A stretch of 64,000 bases of DNA from Nocardia elegans NBRC 108235 (GTDB lineage: Bacteria; Actinomycetota; Actinomycetes; Mycobacteriales; Mycobacteriaceae): contig NZ_BDBF01000022.1 in the NCBI RefSeq assembly GCF_001612845.1, forward strand, positions 1 to 64,000. The letters are read 5' to 3'. A program made the translations under genes and the position numbers. Within the stretch, counting starts at the first letter, position 1. Every line of letters begins with the position of its first letter. Shown one piece after another: positions 1-7,675 of this stretch. Below the pieces are notes generated by a model, which was given only the letters and a program-made list of their open reading frames with translations, was not told where the DNA came from and did not search any database.

Positions 1-676
1 CTGGAGCCGGGGCGGGTGCGGACTGCGCGGCGGCGGGCGAACCGCTGCCGATCACGCCGAGCTGGCCGCCGACCGACACCACGTCGTCCTCGTTCGCGCT
101 GATCTCGAGCAGCGTGCCGGCCACCGGCGACGGGATTTCGGTGTCGACCTTGTCGGTGGAGACCTCGAGCAGCGGCTCGTCGACCTCGACCTGGTCACCG
201 ACCTGCTTGAGCCAGCGGGTGACGGTGCCCTCGGTGACGGATTCGCCGAGTTCCGGCATCTTCACCGGGGTGCCGTCGGCGGCGCCGCCGGACTGTGCGG
301 CGGGCGCGGGCTGCTGCGCGGGAGCCTCCTGCGCGGGGGCCTGCTGGGCGGGCGCTTCCTGCGCGGGCGCGGATTCAGCCGGTGCCTGCTGCGCAGGTGC
401 TTCCTGGGCCGGGGCGGGCGCCGGCGCGGATTCCTCACCGGCATCGCCGATCACGCCCAGTTCGCCGCCGACCTCGACGACGTCGTCTTCCTGGGCCACG
501 ATCTTGGTGAGTACACCCGCTGCGGGGGACGGGATTTCGGTGTCGACCTTGTCGGTGGACACTTCGAGCAGGGGCTCGTCGACCTCGACCGTGTCTCCTT
601 CCTGCTTCAGCCACCTGGTCACAGTGCCCTCGGTGACGCTCTCACCAAGAGCTGGCATCTGGACGGAGAAGGCCAT
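1..676 (-). CDS. sucB: Dihydrolipoamide acyltransferase (2-oxoglutarate dehydrogenase E2), N-terminal part
   Basis: This is the 5' part of the gene; it runs off the left edge of the window. The ATG at 674-676 follows an AGAGGAG ribosome site. Two nearly identical lipoyl domains are visible, at about residues 1-80 and 137-215. Each has the lipoylation motif EVSTDKVDTE, with Lys43 and about Lys176 as the modified residues. They are joined by a flexible Ala/Pro/Gln/Glu linker built from APAQEAPAQQ-like repeats. The family transfers acyl groups between the E1 and E3 partners of the 2-oxoacid dehydrogenase complex in the cytoplasm. Double lipoyl domains are usual for mycobacterial and nocardial SucB (DlaT). 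The catalytic domain is outside the window, so the choice between succinyl and acetyl transfer rests on family knowledge. Confidence 0.93.
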   Translation of the reverse strand, partial: MAFSVQMPALGESVTEGTVTRWLKQEGDTVEVDEPLLEVSTDKVDTEIPSPAAGVLTKIVAQEDDVVEVGGELGVIGDAGEESAPAPAPAQEAPAQQAPAESAPAQEAPAQQAPAQEAPAQQPAPAAQSGGAADGTPVKMPELGESVTEGTVTRWLKQVGDQVEVDEPLLEVSTDKVDTEIPSPVAGTLLEISANEDDVVSVGGQLGVIGSGSPAAAQSAPAPAP

Positions 677-1087
677 GTCCGTTGACTCCTCTAACTGCTC
701 GACGGGTTCACAACAGTTCGTCTCTCGGCGGGGGCGCGCCGCGGTCGCGGCGAGCACCCGACTGCCACCGAACATTCCTGTGGCACCGGAGATCCGTGCG
801 GTTCTTGTTCCGGTTCTCCATCCTTGCACTCGCCGTTGCGATACGTACCACAGGGCAGGCGGTCGGCGGGCCCATGGCGACATCACAGCATCCGTGCCGC
901 TGCGGAGAGCTGCCTCGATGTCGATCGTCCGGCCCGGCGTGTCTGATTCGACACCCCGCGCGAAACCGCCGGGTCGGGACACGGTGCCCGCGGCGGACCT
1001 GGGCATCCGCCCGAAATGCCCGACAGCTGGCACTATCGATGGATCGGGAGCGCACGCACTCGACATGCGAACAGGAGGTAGGCGGCC
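677..1087. other. Intergenic region between divergent sucB and the 1088 gene
   Basis: This 411-base stretch contains no open frame that looks coding on either strand; the overlapping frames are arginine-rich and alternate between strands. It must hold the promoters of sucB (leftward) and of the small gene at 1088 (rightward). I could not pick a convincing -10/-35 pair or a long inverted repeat. Confidence 0.5.
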
Positions 1088-1438
1088 GTGGGGTTGCTCG
1101 ATCGTTTCCGCGGCGGCCGCGCGGGTAGAGGCGCCGACGCCTCCGATATCCGGTATCTGGCCGACTGGGTGCGCACCCACGTGGGCGTCGAGGCGTATAT
1201 CGAACCCAAGACGACAGTGACCGATGTCACAGCGATACTTATCGCCGCCGATGGGGAATGGACGCGCCGGGTCGTGGGCGAGCGCGGCGCGCGCCAATTG
1301 TCGAGCCGCCTGGGGATTCCCGTCTACGACGTGGGCCGCACCGGTTACCCGCAGCGCATGCGCGACTACGACGCCCGCAAACGCATCGAGCGTAAGCGCG
1401 CGCTGGAGGCCGATCTGCGGGATCTGTCCGCGGAGTAA
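1088..1438 (+). CDS. Small conserved actinobacterial protein of unknown function
   Basis: A 116-residue basic cytoplasmic protein. The GTG at 1088 is preceded by AGGAGGTA, a near-perfect ribosome site, which decides the start. It opens with MGLLDRFRGG and has a charged C-terminal helix rich in Arg and Glu (DYDARKRIERKRALEADLRD). No catalytic motif or membrane segment is visible. Short proteins of this kind near sucB in mycobacteria and nocardiae are sometimes labelled oxidoreductase, but nothing in the sequence supports that label. It diverges from sucB and is followed by a candidate terminator at 1573-1608. Confidence 0.8.
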   Translation: MGLLDRFRGGRAGRGADASDIRYLADWVRTHVGVEAYIEPKTTVTDVTAILIAADGEWTRRVVGERGARQLSSRLGIPVYDVGRTGYPQRMRDYDARKRIERKRALEADLRDLSAE

Positions 1439-1572
1439 GCGTCCGCGGACAGATATCCGCAAGTCGATCCAGCAGGGAGCGGCGCCCCGTCGCAAGGGCG
1501 GCGGGCACGCGCCGACGATGCCGATCACTCCAGGCGGCGGTTACCCGGGGCGATGGTCACACGCCGACCGAG

Positions 1573-1608
1573 ACCCCGGCCGGCCACGTCCGAGCGTGCC
1601 GCCGGGGT
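1573..1608 (+). terminator. Candidate rho-independent terminator after the 1088 gene
   Basis: ACCCCGGC at 1573-1580 pairs with GCCGGGGT at 1601-1608 across a 20-nt loop, and the right arm runs directly into a short T run (GTTTTC). It lies between the end of the 1088 gene and the 3' end of pepA, so it could also help separate the two convergent transcripts. The long loop makes it a weak example. Confidence 0.45.
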
Positions 1609-1629
1609 TTTCGAATGCTGTTGTGCCGC

Positions 1630-3138
1630 TTATTCGCCCGCGATATCGGTCAACACGGCGACCAGCGTGCGCACGGGAACGCCGGTGCCGCCCTTGCCGA
1701 TGTAGCCGAACGGCCCGCCGGTGTTGTAGGCCGGACCCGCCACATCCAGATGCGCCCACTGCACACCCTCGGGCACGAATTCCTTCAGATAGGTTCCGGC
1801 GACCAGCATGCCGCCCCAGCGGTGCGGGGACACGTTGGCCATATCGGCGACCTTCGAATTCAGGTCGGCGCGCAATTCGCTGGGCAGCGGCATCGGCCAG
1901 CCGTTCTCGCCGACCTCCTGCGACAGCCGCGCGACCCGGTCGCGGAACTCCTCGGTGCCCATCACGCCGGGGGTGCGGGTGCCGAGTGCGACCATCTGGG
2001 CGCCGGTCAGCGTCGCGACGTCGATCAGGTAGTCCGGATCGTCCTCGCCCGCCCGCACGATCGCGTCGGCCAGGATCAGCCGGCCCTCGGCGTCGGTGTT
2101 GATGACCTCGATCGTGGTGCCGCCGTACTGGGTGAGCACATCACCCGGACGCTGCGCGGTTGCGGAGGGCATGTTCTCGGCCATCGGCACCGTCGCGGTG
2201 ACCGTGATCGGGAGCCCGAGCCGCGCCGCCACCAGGGTGGTCGCGATGACCGCCGCGGCGCCACCCATATCGGAGGTCATATTCTCCATATTGGCCGCCG
2301 GCTTGATCGAGATGCCGCCGGTGTCGAAGGTGATGCCCTTACCGATCAGGGCGACCTTCGTGTCCCCGCCGGAGTAGGTGATGCGGATCAGCCGCGGCGG
2401 GCGCGAGGAGCCCTTGCCGACGCCGACGATGCCGCCGTAACCGCCAGCCTCCAACTGCTTCTCGTCGAGGATCTCCACCTCGAGTCCGGCCGCCCGCGCC
2501 AATTCCGCTGCGCGCTCGGCGAATTCGGCCGGAAAGAGCGCGTTCGGGGGAGTGTTGACGAAATCGCGCGCGGTCGCGACCGCCTCGGCGACGGCCTGGG
2601 CGCGGAACAGTTCCTCCTCGCCGGAATCGGCTGTGGGAACCAGGAATTCGACCCGCTGCAGCGGTTGTTCGGCCGGCTTGGGCGCGGACTTGTCGGACTT
2701 GAACGTGGTGAAGGTGTAGGCACCGAGGTAGAAGCCCTCGGCGGCGGCGCCCAGATCCAGTCCGGACAGCGTGGTGACGGCCGTGGCGGTGCCGGCGAGC
2801 GAGCGGGCGGCCACACCGGCGGATTTGCGGATCTGCTCGGCATCCAGCGCGTCCTGTCCGCCGAGTCCGACCGCGAGCACACTGGTCGCGCCGAGCCCGT
2901 CCGGTGCCGGGATCCGGGTCAGCTCCTCGGCCTTCCCCTTCGCGCCGACGGCCAGCAGCGAGGCCAGCAACTGCTCCCGGGTGCCGGCATCGAGCACCCC
3001 GTCGAACACGTCGGCCGCGGCGATCACGGGCCCGTCGTCGGTGGACAGAAGTCCGACCACGAGGACATCGGTGTCGGGGCCGATGCTCTCGGTACGTGCC
3101 AGTTCCGGGCCGAGTGAACGATCTGCAACAGCTGTCAT
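1630..3138 (-). CDS. pepA: Leucyl aminopeptidase (M17 family)
   Basis: A 502-residue cytosolic metallo-aminopeptidase, full length for family M17. The C-terminal catalytic half carries the signature NTDAEGRLIL, plus GKGITFDTGG with its metal- and substrate-binding Lys and Asp. Asp and Glu of the signature bind the two divalent metals, and the Arg acts in catalysis. The N-terminal macro-like domain covers about residues 1-165. The start ATG is at 3136-3138. It removes N-terminal residues in peptide turnover; PepA proteins of some bacteria also bind DNA, which cannot be judged here. It faces the 1088 gene convergently. In mycobacteria, pepB likewise lies near sucB. Confidence 0.95.
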   Translation of the reverse strand: MTAVADRSLGPELARTESIGPDTDVLVVGLLSTDDGPVIAAADVFDGVLDAGTREQLLASLLAVGAKGKAEELTRIPAPDGLGATSVLAVGLGGQDALDAEQIRKSAGVAARSLAGTATAVTTLSGLDLGAAAEGFYLGAYTFTTFKSDKSAPKPAEQPLQRVEFLVPTADSGEEELFRAQAVAEAVATARDFVNTPPNALFPAEFAERAAELARAAGLEVEILDEKQLEAGGYGGIVGVGKGSSRPPRLIRITYSGGDTKVALIGKGITFDTGGISIKPAANMENMTSDMGGAAAVIATTLVAARLGLPITVTATVPMAENMPSATAQRPGDVLTQYGGTTIEVINTDAEGRLILADAIVRAGEDDPDYLIDVATLTGAQMVALGTRTPGVMGTEEFRDRVARLSQEVGENGWPMPLPSELRADLNSKVADMANVSPHRWGGMLVAGTYLKEFVPEGVQWAHLDVAGPAYNTGGPFGYIGKGGTGVPVRTLVAVLTDIAGE

Positions 3139-3301
3139 GCGCCCAGGTTACTGGGTGGGCTCGGAGCACCATGGGGGGAGCGACGCGGTCGGAGACGGTG
3201 GTGCGCGTGACCACGGAGGCCGCCACCGAGCACGACGGGAGCCCGCCCGACGGAATTCGCTGGTGCCGGTTCGCGGTGGCATGCCATTGTGGTGATGAAC
3301 T

Positions 3302-3859
3302 ATGAACGATCGAGAACTGGTGCGCTTGTCGAAGCGCCTGTCGAAATGGCTGCGGCACGATCCGCGGGGAATCGGCCTGGACCCGGACGCGGCCGGCTGG
3401 GTGCCGGTGGACGTCCTGCTGCGGCAGGCGAACGCTGCCGGAACGACGATCACTCGTGCCGACCTGGACGCGGTGGTCGCCCGAAACAACAAGCAGCGCT
3501 ACGAATTCGACGAGAGCGGCACATCGATCCGCGCCCGGCAAGGGCATTCCATTCCGGTCGAACTCGGCTATACCGCGGTCGAACCGCCGCCGATCCTCTT
3601 CCACGGCACGGCCGAGCATCTGGTCGATGTGATCATGGCCGAGGGGCTGCGTCCGATGCGCCGGCATGCGGTCCACCTGTCGGCGGATGTGGAAACCGCA
3701 CGCGCGGTGGGCGGTAGGCATGGGCGCCCGGTGGTCTTCGACGTCGCGGCCGGGCGGATGCATCGCGACGGGCAGTCGTTCTACCGCACCGGCAATGGAG
3801 TCTGGCTGGTGAATGCGGTCGTGCCGGTGTATCTCTCGCTGAGAACCTCCGCAGGCTGA
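3302..3859 (+). CDS. kptA: RNA 2'-phosphotransferase, Tpt1/KptA family
   Basis: A 185-residue protein covering the whole KptA fold. The N-terminal winged-helix part has the family motif SKWLRHDPRGIGL (about residues 13-25). The C-terminal ADP-ribosyltransferase-like part has LFHGTAEHL, VHLSADVETARAVGGRHG and the FYRTGNGVWL strand. In fungi, Tpt1 removes the splice-junction 2'-phosphate from tRNA using NAD+. Bacteria lack that splicing route, so the natural substrate here is unknown; RNA or nucleic-acid end repair and ADP-ribose chemistry have been proposed for bacterial members. It lies divergently next to pepA and convergently with the PhoU-like gene. Confidence 0.88.
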   Translation: MNDRELVRLSKRLSKWLRHDPRGIGLDPDAAGWVPVDVLLRQANAAGTTITRADLDAVVARNNKQRYEFDESGTSIRARQGHSIPVELGYTAVEPPPILFHGTAEHLVDVIMAEGLRPMRRHAVHLSADVETARAVGGRHGRPVVFDVAAGRMHRDGQSFYRTGNGVWLVNAVVPVYLSLRTSAG

Positions 3860-3919
3860 GTTGGGAATTGCCGGGGACTGCCTCGAGCCGACGCGCTCCC
3901 GCCCGGGTGCGAGTTCGGC

Positions 3920-4582
3920 TCACTCCTCGTCGGTCTGCGCCGACAGCGGTACGCCGGTGTGGAAGAACCGGATCAGCCGCCCGATCCGCACGCAGTGTGC
4001 GGCGCAGCGCTCGAAATGGTGCGCCAGCAGGGCCGTTTCGACCGCCATCGCATTGCCGTGATGCCAGCCGTCGTCGGCGACCGCCCGCAGCAGTCGCTGC
4101 TGGAGCTGTTCGATCGCCGGATCCGGCGGAATCAGCGTGGTATCCGGTTCCACCTGCTGGGCCGAGATCACCGCGATGGCCGCGGCGGTGAGGTCGACCA
4201 ACGCCGCGGCCATCGCCGAGAGTTGATGCGTGATGTCCTCGGGCGCCACGGGTTCCGGGAATTTCCGCACCACACCGTCGGCCACCCGGCTGAGCCCGCC
4301 CGCGATGCCGGACAGATCCTCCGCGATCTGGATGGCGGTCACCACATTGCGCAGATCCCGCGCGACCGGCGCCTCCAGGGCGAGCAGAATCACCGACCGG
4401 TCCTCGCATTTGGCGTGCTCGGCCTGGATTCTCTCCTCCAGCGCGAACACCTCGTAGGCAGCGGTCAGATCGGCGTTCTCGATCGCCACCGCGGCGCGTT
4501 CGGCCGCCTCGTGTGCCAACCGAGCCATATGAGCGAGCTCTTCGGTGAGCGCCGCGAGTTCGGAGGAGAATTTCGTTCGCAC
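3920..4582 (-). CDS. PhoU-family phosphate-response regulator
   Basis: About 220 residues, almost wholly alpha-helical, with the two PhoU three-helix repeats. The first repeat has acidic ExxxD-type metal motifs (FALEERIQAEHAKCED) and the stretch ARDLRNVVTAIQIAEDLSGIAGG, typical of PhoU. The frame extends upstream to an ATG at 4603, but family members begin with a sequence like VRTKFSSEL, so I prefer the GTG at 4580-4582. PhoU proteins restrain phosphate uptake by Pst and signal to the PhoR-type kinase. No pst or phoPR gene lies nearby, so this may be an accessory paralogue. It converges with kptA and diverges from the parA gene. Confidence 0.85.
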   Translation of the reverse strand: MRTKFSSELAALTEELAHMARLAHEAAERAAVAIENADLTAAYEVFALEERIQAEHAKCEDRSVILLALEAPVARDLRNVVTAIQIAEDLSGIAGGLSRVADGVVRKFPEPVAPEDITHQLSAMAAALVDLTAAAIAVISAQQVEPDTTLIPPDPAIEQLQQRLLRAVADDGWHHGNAMAVETALLAHHFERCAAHCVRIGRLIRFFHTGVPLSAQTDEE

Positions 4583-4708
4583 TCTGGTATCTTCGCCGCC
4601 CACCGCGCCGAACGTGCAATATCGCAGGAAAAGTCGTCGAATATCCGCCTCGCGGGTCGGTGTCGCGCAGTGCCGCAGCGCGTGTCGATCATTAAGGTGT
4701 AGCGCACC

Positions 4709-5800
4709 GTGCCGACGGTTGTGCGAATGGAGGCTCTCGGGCTGGTGGAGTTACGAAGCGAGACATTATCCGGACAGCGCACGGAATCGGTCGAGGTCGT
4801 GGGTCCGCTCGATGCGGCACAGCCGGCGAACGCGGCGGCGGGCGACGAGGACGGTTTCGATTGGCTGGGCCGTACCCGGGCCGGCCGGGTGCTGCGGCTG
4901 GAACGGCCGCAACGGATCTGGGAGGGCGAGCGCACGCCGGGCCGCTCGCGCCCGTACGTGGTGGCGACCTTCAACTTGAAGGGCGGCGTGGGCAAGACCA
5001 CCACCACCGCCGCGCTGGCCGAAATCCTGTCCGCCGAATTCGACAAGCGGGTCCTGCTGATCGATCTGGATCCGCAGGCCAATCTCACCGCGATGATGGT
5101 CGGCGAAAACCGCTCGGTGGAACTGGATTCCGCGGGCCAGACCCTGGCCGCGATCTTCGCCGCCGCTCTGGCCGGGCGGCCCGCGCCCGATGTGCGCGCG
5201 CTGATCCAGCACGAGGTGTCGCCCATGCACGCCGTCACCACCGTCGATCTGCTGCCCGCCTCGCCGAAACTGATTGCGCTGCAGGACGAGATGCCCGCAC
5301 TGCGCCACGGCGAGCCCACCGCGGTGCTGGCCCGGGCGCTGTCGGGGGTGCTCGAGGACTACGACTACGTCCTCGTCGACTGCCCGCCGAATCTCGGCCC
5401 GATCACCCAGAACGGTCTGCGGCTGTCCGACGGGTACATGATCCCCACCATCCCGGACATCATGTCCACCTACGGAATTCCGCCGGTGCAGGCGCATCTG
5501 CGCCACCTCGCCGCGCGCTGGGGCGACCCCCTGGAGGAACTCGGGGTCGTGGTCACCAAGTACCGGCGTTCCTCCGCGGTCCACCGCACCACCCTGGAGA
5601 TCCTGCAGGCCAATCGCACGCTGCCGCGGCTGTTCCCGACCCGCATCCCCGACTCCAATCAGATCGCCGCCGCGGCCGCGTTCACCGACTTCGGCAGTCT
5701 GCGCAGGAAATACGGGACGGGCGGGCAGTTCCTGGCCCTGCGCGAACTGACCGCGGACTTTCTGGCGACGACGCGAATAACCCTCGCGTGGGGGCGGTGA
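4709..5800 (+). CDS. Orphan ParA-family ATPase with a 90-residue N-terminal extension
   Basis: A 363-residue ParA/Soj-type P-loop ATPase. The deviant Walker A motif KGGVGKTTT lies at residues 91-99 and carries the ParA-type signature lysine at its start. VLLIDLDPQANLT and YDYVLVDCPPNLGPIT are the switch I and Walker B regions. Residues 1-80 form an acidic, Ala-rich extension ahead of the fold, longer than in chromosomal ParA. The start is a GTG at 4709. No ParB-like gene or parS-like repeat is seen beside it, so it may position another cargo or be regulatory. It diverges from the PhoU-like gene; an inverted-repeat operator region follows. Confidence 0.88.
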   Translation: MPTVVRMEALGLVELRSETLSGQRTESVEVVGPLDAAQPANAAAGDEDGFDWLGRTRAGRVLRLERPQRIWEGERTPGRSRPYVVATFNLKGGVGKTTTTAALAEILSAEFDKRVLLIDLDPQANLTAMMVGENRSVELDSAGQTLAAIFAAALAGRPAPDVRALIQHEVSPMHAVTTVDLLPASPKLIALQDEMPALRHGEPTAVLARALSGVLEDYDYVLVDCPPNLGPITQNGLRLSDGYMIPTIPDIMSTYGIPPVQAHLRHLAARWGDPLEELGVVVTKYRRSSAVHRTTLEILQANRTLPRLFPTRIPDSNQIAAAAAFTDFGSLRRKYGTGGQFLALRELTADFLATTRITLAWGR

Positions 5801-5835
5801 GGAGCGCAGGCCACGAGCAATGACCCGTAAATTCT

Positions 5836-5883
5836 CGTCAACCATGCATTGACAATCTTATTTTAGTCAACTGATGGTTGACG
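5836..5883. promoter_or_regulatory. Two tandem 17-bp palindromes (operator) upstream of the methyltransferase gene
   Basis: GTCAA-n7-TTGAC occurs twice, at 5837-5853 and at 5866-5882, with centres 29 bp apart. The outer arms also form a perfect 10-bp inverted repeat, CGTCAACCAT at 5836-5845 and ATGGTTGACG at 5874-5883. The segment is strikingly AT-rich compared with its surroundings. It ends about 30 bp before the ATG at 5913. Two dyads in helical phase are typical of a dimeric repressor. The neighbouring genes encode no obvious DNA-binding regulator of this type, so the binding protein is unknown. Confidence 0.6.
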
Positions 5884-5912
5884 ATCGCGTCGACTCGTCC
5901 TAGCGTGGGCGC

Positions 5913-6725
5913 ATGTCCTCCACCGAACCGCCCGCACCGGCGATCACGCCCGACCAGCGCCGGTCGACCGGCGAATCCTTCGGCATCGATCCCGCCCGCT
6001 ACGACCGCACCCGCCCGCCCTATCCGCAAGCCATGATCGACCGCATCGTCGCGGCGAGCCCGGGCCGGAGCTACCTGAACGCCGGCTGCGGAACCGGCAT
6101 CGAAGCGCGGCAGTTCCGCGCCGCGGGCTGCACCGTGCTGGGTGTCGAACCCGACGCCCGGATGGCCGACTTCGCGCGCCGTGACGGTCTGGACGTGGAG
6201 GTGGCCCGGTTCGAGGAGTGGGATCCGGCCGGGCGCGTCTTCGATGCCGTGGTGTCCGGGACCGCGTGGCATTGGATCGATCCGATCGAGGGTGCGCGCA
6301 CGGCGGCGCAGGCATTACGCCCCGCCGGTCTGCTGGCGTTGTTCTGGCACGTCTTCGAGTTGCCGCCGGCCGTGGCCGAGGCCTTCGCCGAGGTCTACCG
6401 CCGGCTGCTCCCGGATTCGCCGTTCCGTCCGCCGACCCACCCCGACCGGGCAGCGGATCCCTACGAGCCGATACTCGTCAACTCCGCCAACGGGATTCGC
6501 GATGCCGGCGGATTCGACGAGGTGCGGCGGTGGCGCTTCGATTGGGAGCGTCGCTACACCCGCGACGAGTGGCTGGACCAGATGCCCACCCAGGGCACGC
6601 TGACGCGAGCTCCGGCAGAGGTGGTGGATCAGGTGCTCGCCGGCGTCGGCGCGGCCATCGACGCGATGGGCGGCGGCTTCACGATGCCGTACGCCACCAT
6701 GGTCCTCACCGCCGCCCGACTGTGA
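5913..6725 (+). CDS. Class I SAM-dependent methyltransferase
   Basis: A 270-residue cytoplasmic protein. SAM-binding motif I reads SYLNAGCGTGIEARQF (about residues 50-65) and is followed by the acidic end of strand 2, VLGVEPDARM. This fits the small-molecule methyltransferase family (Methyltransf_11/25 type). The usual Asp before GxGxG is replaced by Asn-Ala, a mild departure. The active-site region includes VVSGTAWHWIDP, common in family members of unknown substrate. The substrate cannot be told. The gene stands alone behind the double palindrome at 5836-5883, which probably controls it. Confidence 0.85.
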   Translation: MSSTEPPAPAITPDQRRSTGESFGIDPARYDRTRPPYPQAMIDRIVAASPGRSYLNAGCGTGIEARQFRAAGCTVLGVEPDARMADFARRDGLDVEVARFEEWDPAGRVFDAVVSGTAWHWIDPIEGARTAAQALRPAGLLALFWHVFELPPAVAEAFAEVYRRLLPDSPFRPPTHPDRAADPYEPILVNSANGIRDAGGFDEVRRWRFDWERRYTRDEWLDQMPTQGTLTRAPAEVVDQVLAGVGAAIDAMGGGFTMPYATMVLTAARL

Positions 6726-6816
6726 TCTGACTCACATCTCCGGTCTGGTGGAACCGCCGCGTCTCGGGAGCGTCCAAACCCATGACGGACAACACCTTTC
6801 GAGACAAGGAATCGGC

Positions 6817-7107
6817 ATGATTCGCACTACTGCCGCACTTCTCGCCTCCGCCGCGATCGCGGGCTTCGGCCTGACGGCCGCGCAGGCGGCGGCTCCGCTC
6901 GCACCGGTACAGCATCAGGCCGTCGAACCGTCGGCCGCGCAGAACGGCTGCCCGCCGCCGCCGATCGGCCCGGACGGTCGCCCGCTGCCGCCGCCGCGGG
7001 GTGTGGACGGCAAGCCGCTGCCCCCGCCCACCGGCGCCGACGGTCAGCCGTGCCCGCCGCCGACCGGCCCCGACGGCCGTCCCTTGCCCCCGCCGCCCGG
7101 CGCCTGA
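6817..7107 (+). CDS. Small secreted proline-rich repeat protein
   Basis: 96 residues. An N-terminal signal peptide (about residues 1-25, ending AQAA) is followed by four tandem units of about 11-13 residues on the pattern G-x-D-G-x-P-L/C-P-P-P-x-G. Two cysteines sit in the mature part. The ATG at 6817 follows an AAGGA ribosome site; an upstream in-frame start at 6748 would spoil the signal peptide and is rejected. The product is probably an exported, extended, wall-associated or intrinsically disordered protein. No enzymatic role is visible. Confidence 0.75.
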   Translation: MIRTTAALLASAAIAGFGLTAAQAAAPLAPVQHQAVEPSAAQNGCPPPPIGPDGRPLPPPRGVDGKPLPPPTGADGQPCPPPTGPDGRPLPPPPGA

Positions 7108-7135
7108 CCCGGAACGGCCTCGCGCGCGGTCGCGG

Positions 7136-7675
7136 CTAGCGGACGAGAGTGTAACGGGCGCAGGCGAATTCGCCGTTCTGGGCCAGTTCGGTGAGCTTCA
7201 ACTCGACTCGGCGGGGCAGCAGCGGCTGTCCCGCCCCGAGCGTGATCGGCGCGATCGATACACACACCTCGTCCAGCAAACCGTGGTCGGCGAACTGCCC
7301 CGCCAGCTCGCCGCCGCCGACGATCCAGATGCTCTTGCCCGCCGCGGCCTCGGTCATCTCCTTGTGCACGACGGTGACCGGTTGCTGGGTGTACCGCACG
7401 TCGGCCCCGTCGGTGCGCGGATCGAAGTCGCGGTGGGTGAGGACCCACGCGGGCATCGTGTAGGGCCATTCCATATCGGGATGGTTGTCGAGGATCCACC
7501 GGTAGGTGTTGGCGCCCATGGCGATCGCGCCGATATCGGTGATGAACGTGTCGTAACCCATCGGTCCGTTGTTGTCGACCTGCCGGGTCACCAGCCAGTC
7601 CAGCCGATGGTCCGGTGTGGCGATGAATCCGTCCAGGGTGGTGGCGGTGTAGTAGACGGTGCGGGGCATGGTCAT
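7136..7675 (-). CDS. Dihydrofolate reductase-like (RibD C-terminal family) protein
   Basis: About 179 residues with the DHFR/RibD-C fold: the N-terminal strand VYYTATTLDGFIA, then MGANTYRWIL, and the glycine-rich NADPH-binding segment IWIVGGGELAGQFADHGLLDEV. Many actinobacteria carry such proteins with unknown substrates; they are not housekeeping folate enzymes. The ATG at 7673-7675 overlaps the TGA of the upstream AraC gene (ATGA), so translation is probably coupled. This decides the start over a longer frame that begins at 7693. Function with the AraC/DinB-like partner is inferred only from this coupling. Confidence 0.85.
   Translation of the reverse strand: MTMPRTVYYTATTLDGFIATPDHRLDWLVTRQVDNNGPMGYDTFITDIGAIAMGANTYRWILDNHPDMEWPYTMPAWVLTHRDFDPRTDGADVRYTQQPVTVVHKEMTEAAAGKSIWIVGGGELAGQFADHGLLDEVCVSIAPITLGAGQPLLPRRVELKLTELAQNGEFACARYTLVR

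Noticed and set aside
682..1128. Plus-strand frame of 148 codons upstream of the 1088 gene
   Set aside because: Arg/Ser-rich sequence without pattern, overlapping the ribosome site and start of the well-supported gene at 1088.
1615..3117. Long plus-strand frame (500 codons) opposite pepA
   Set aside because: It is the antisense shadow of pepA; its Gly/Arg/His-rich composition is that of reversed high-GC codons, and pepA has full family motifs.
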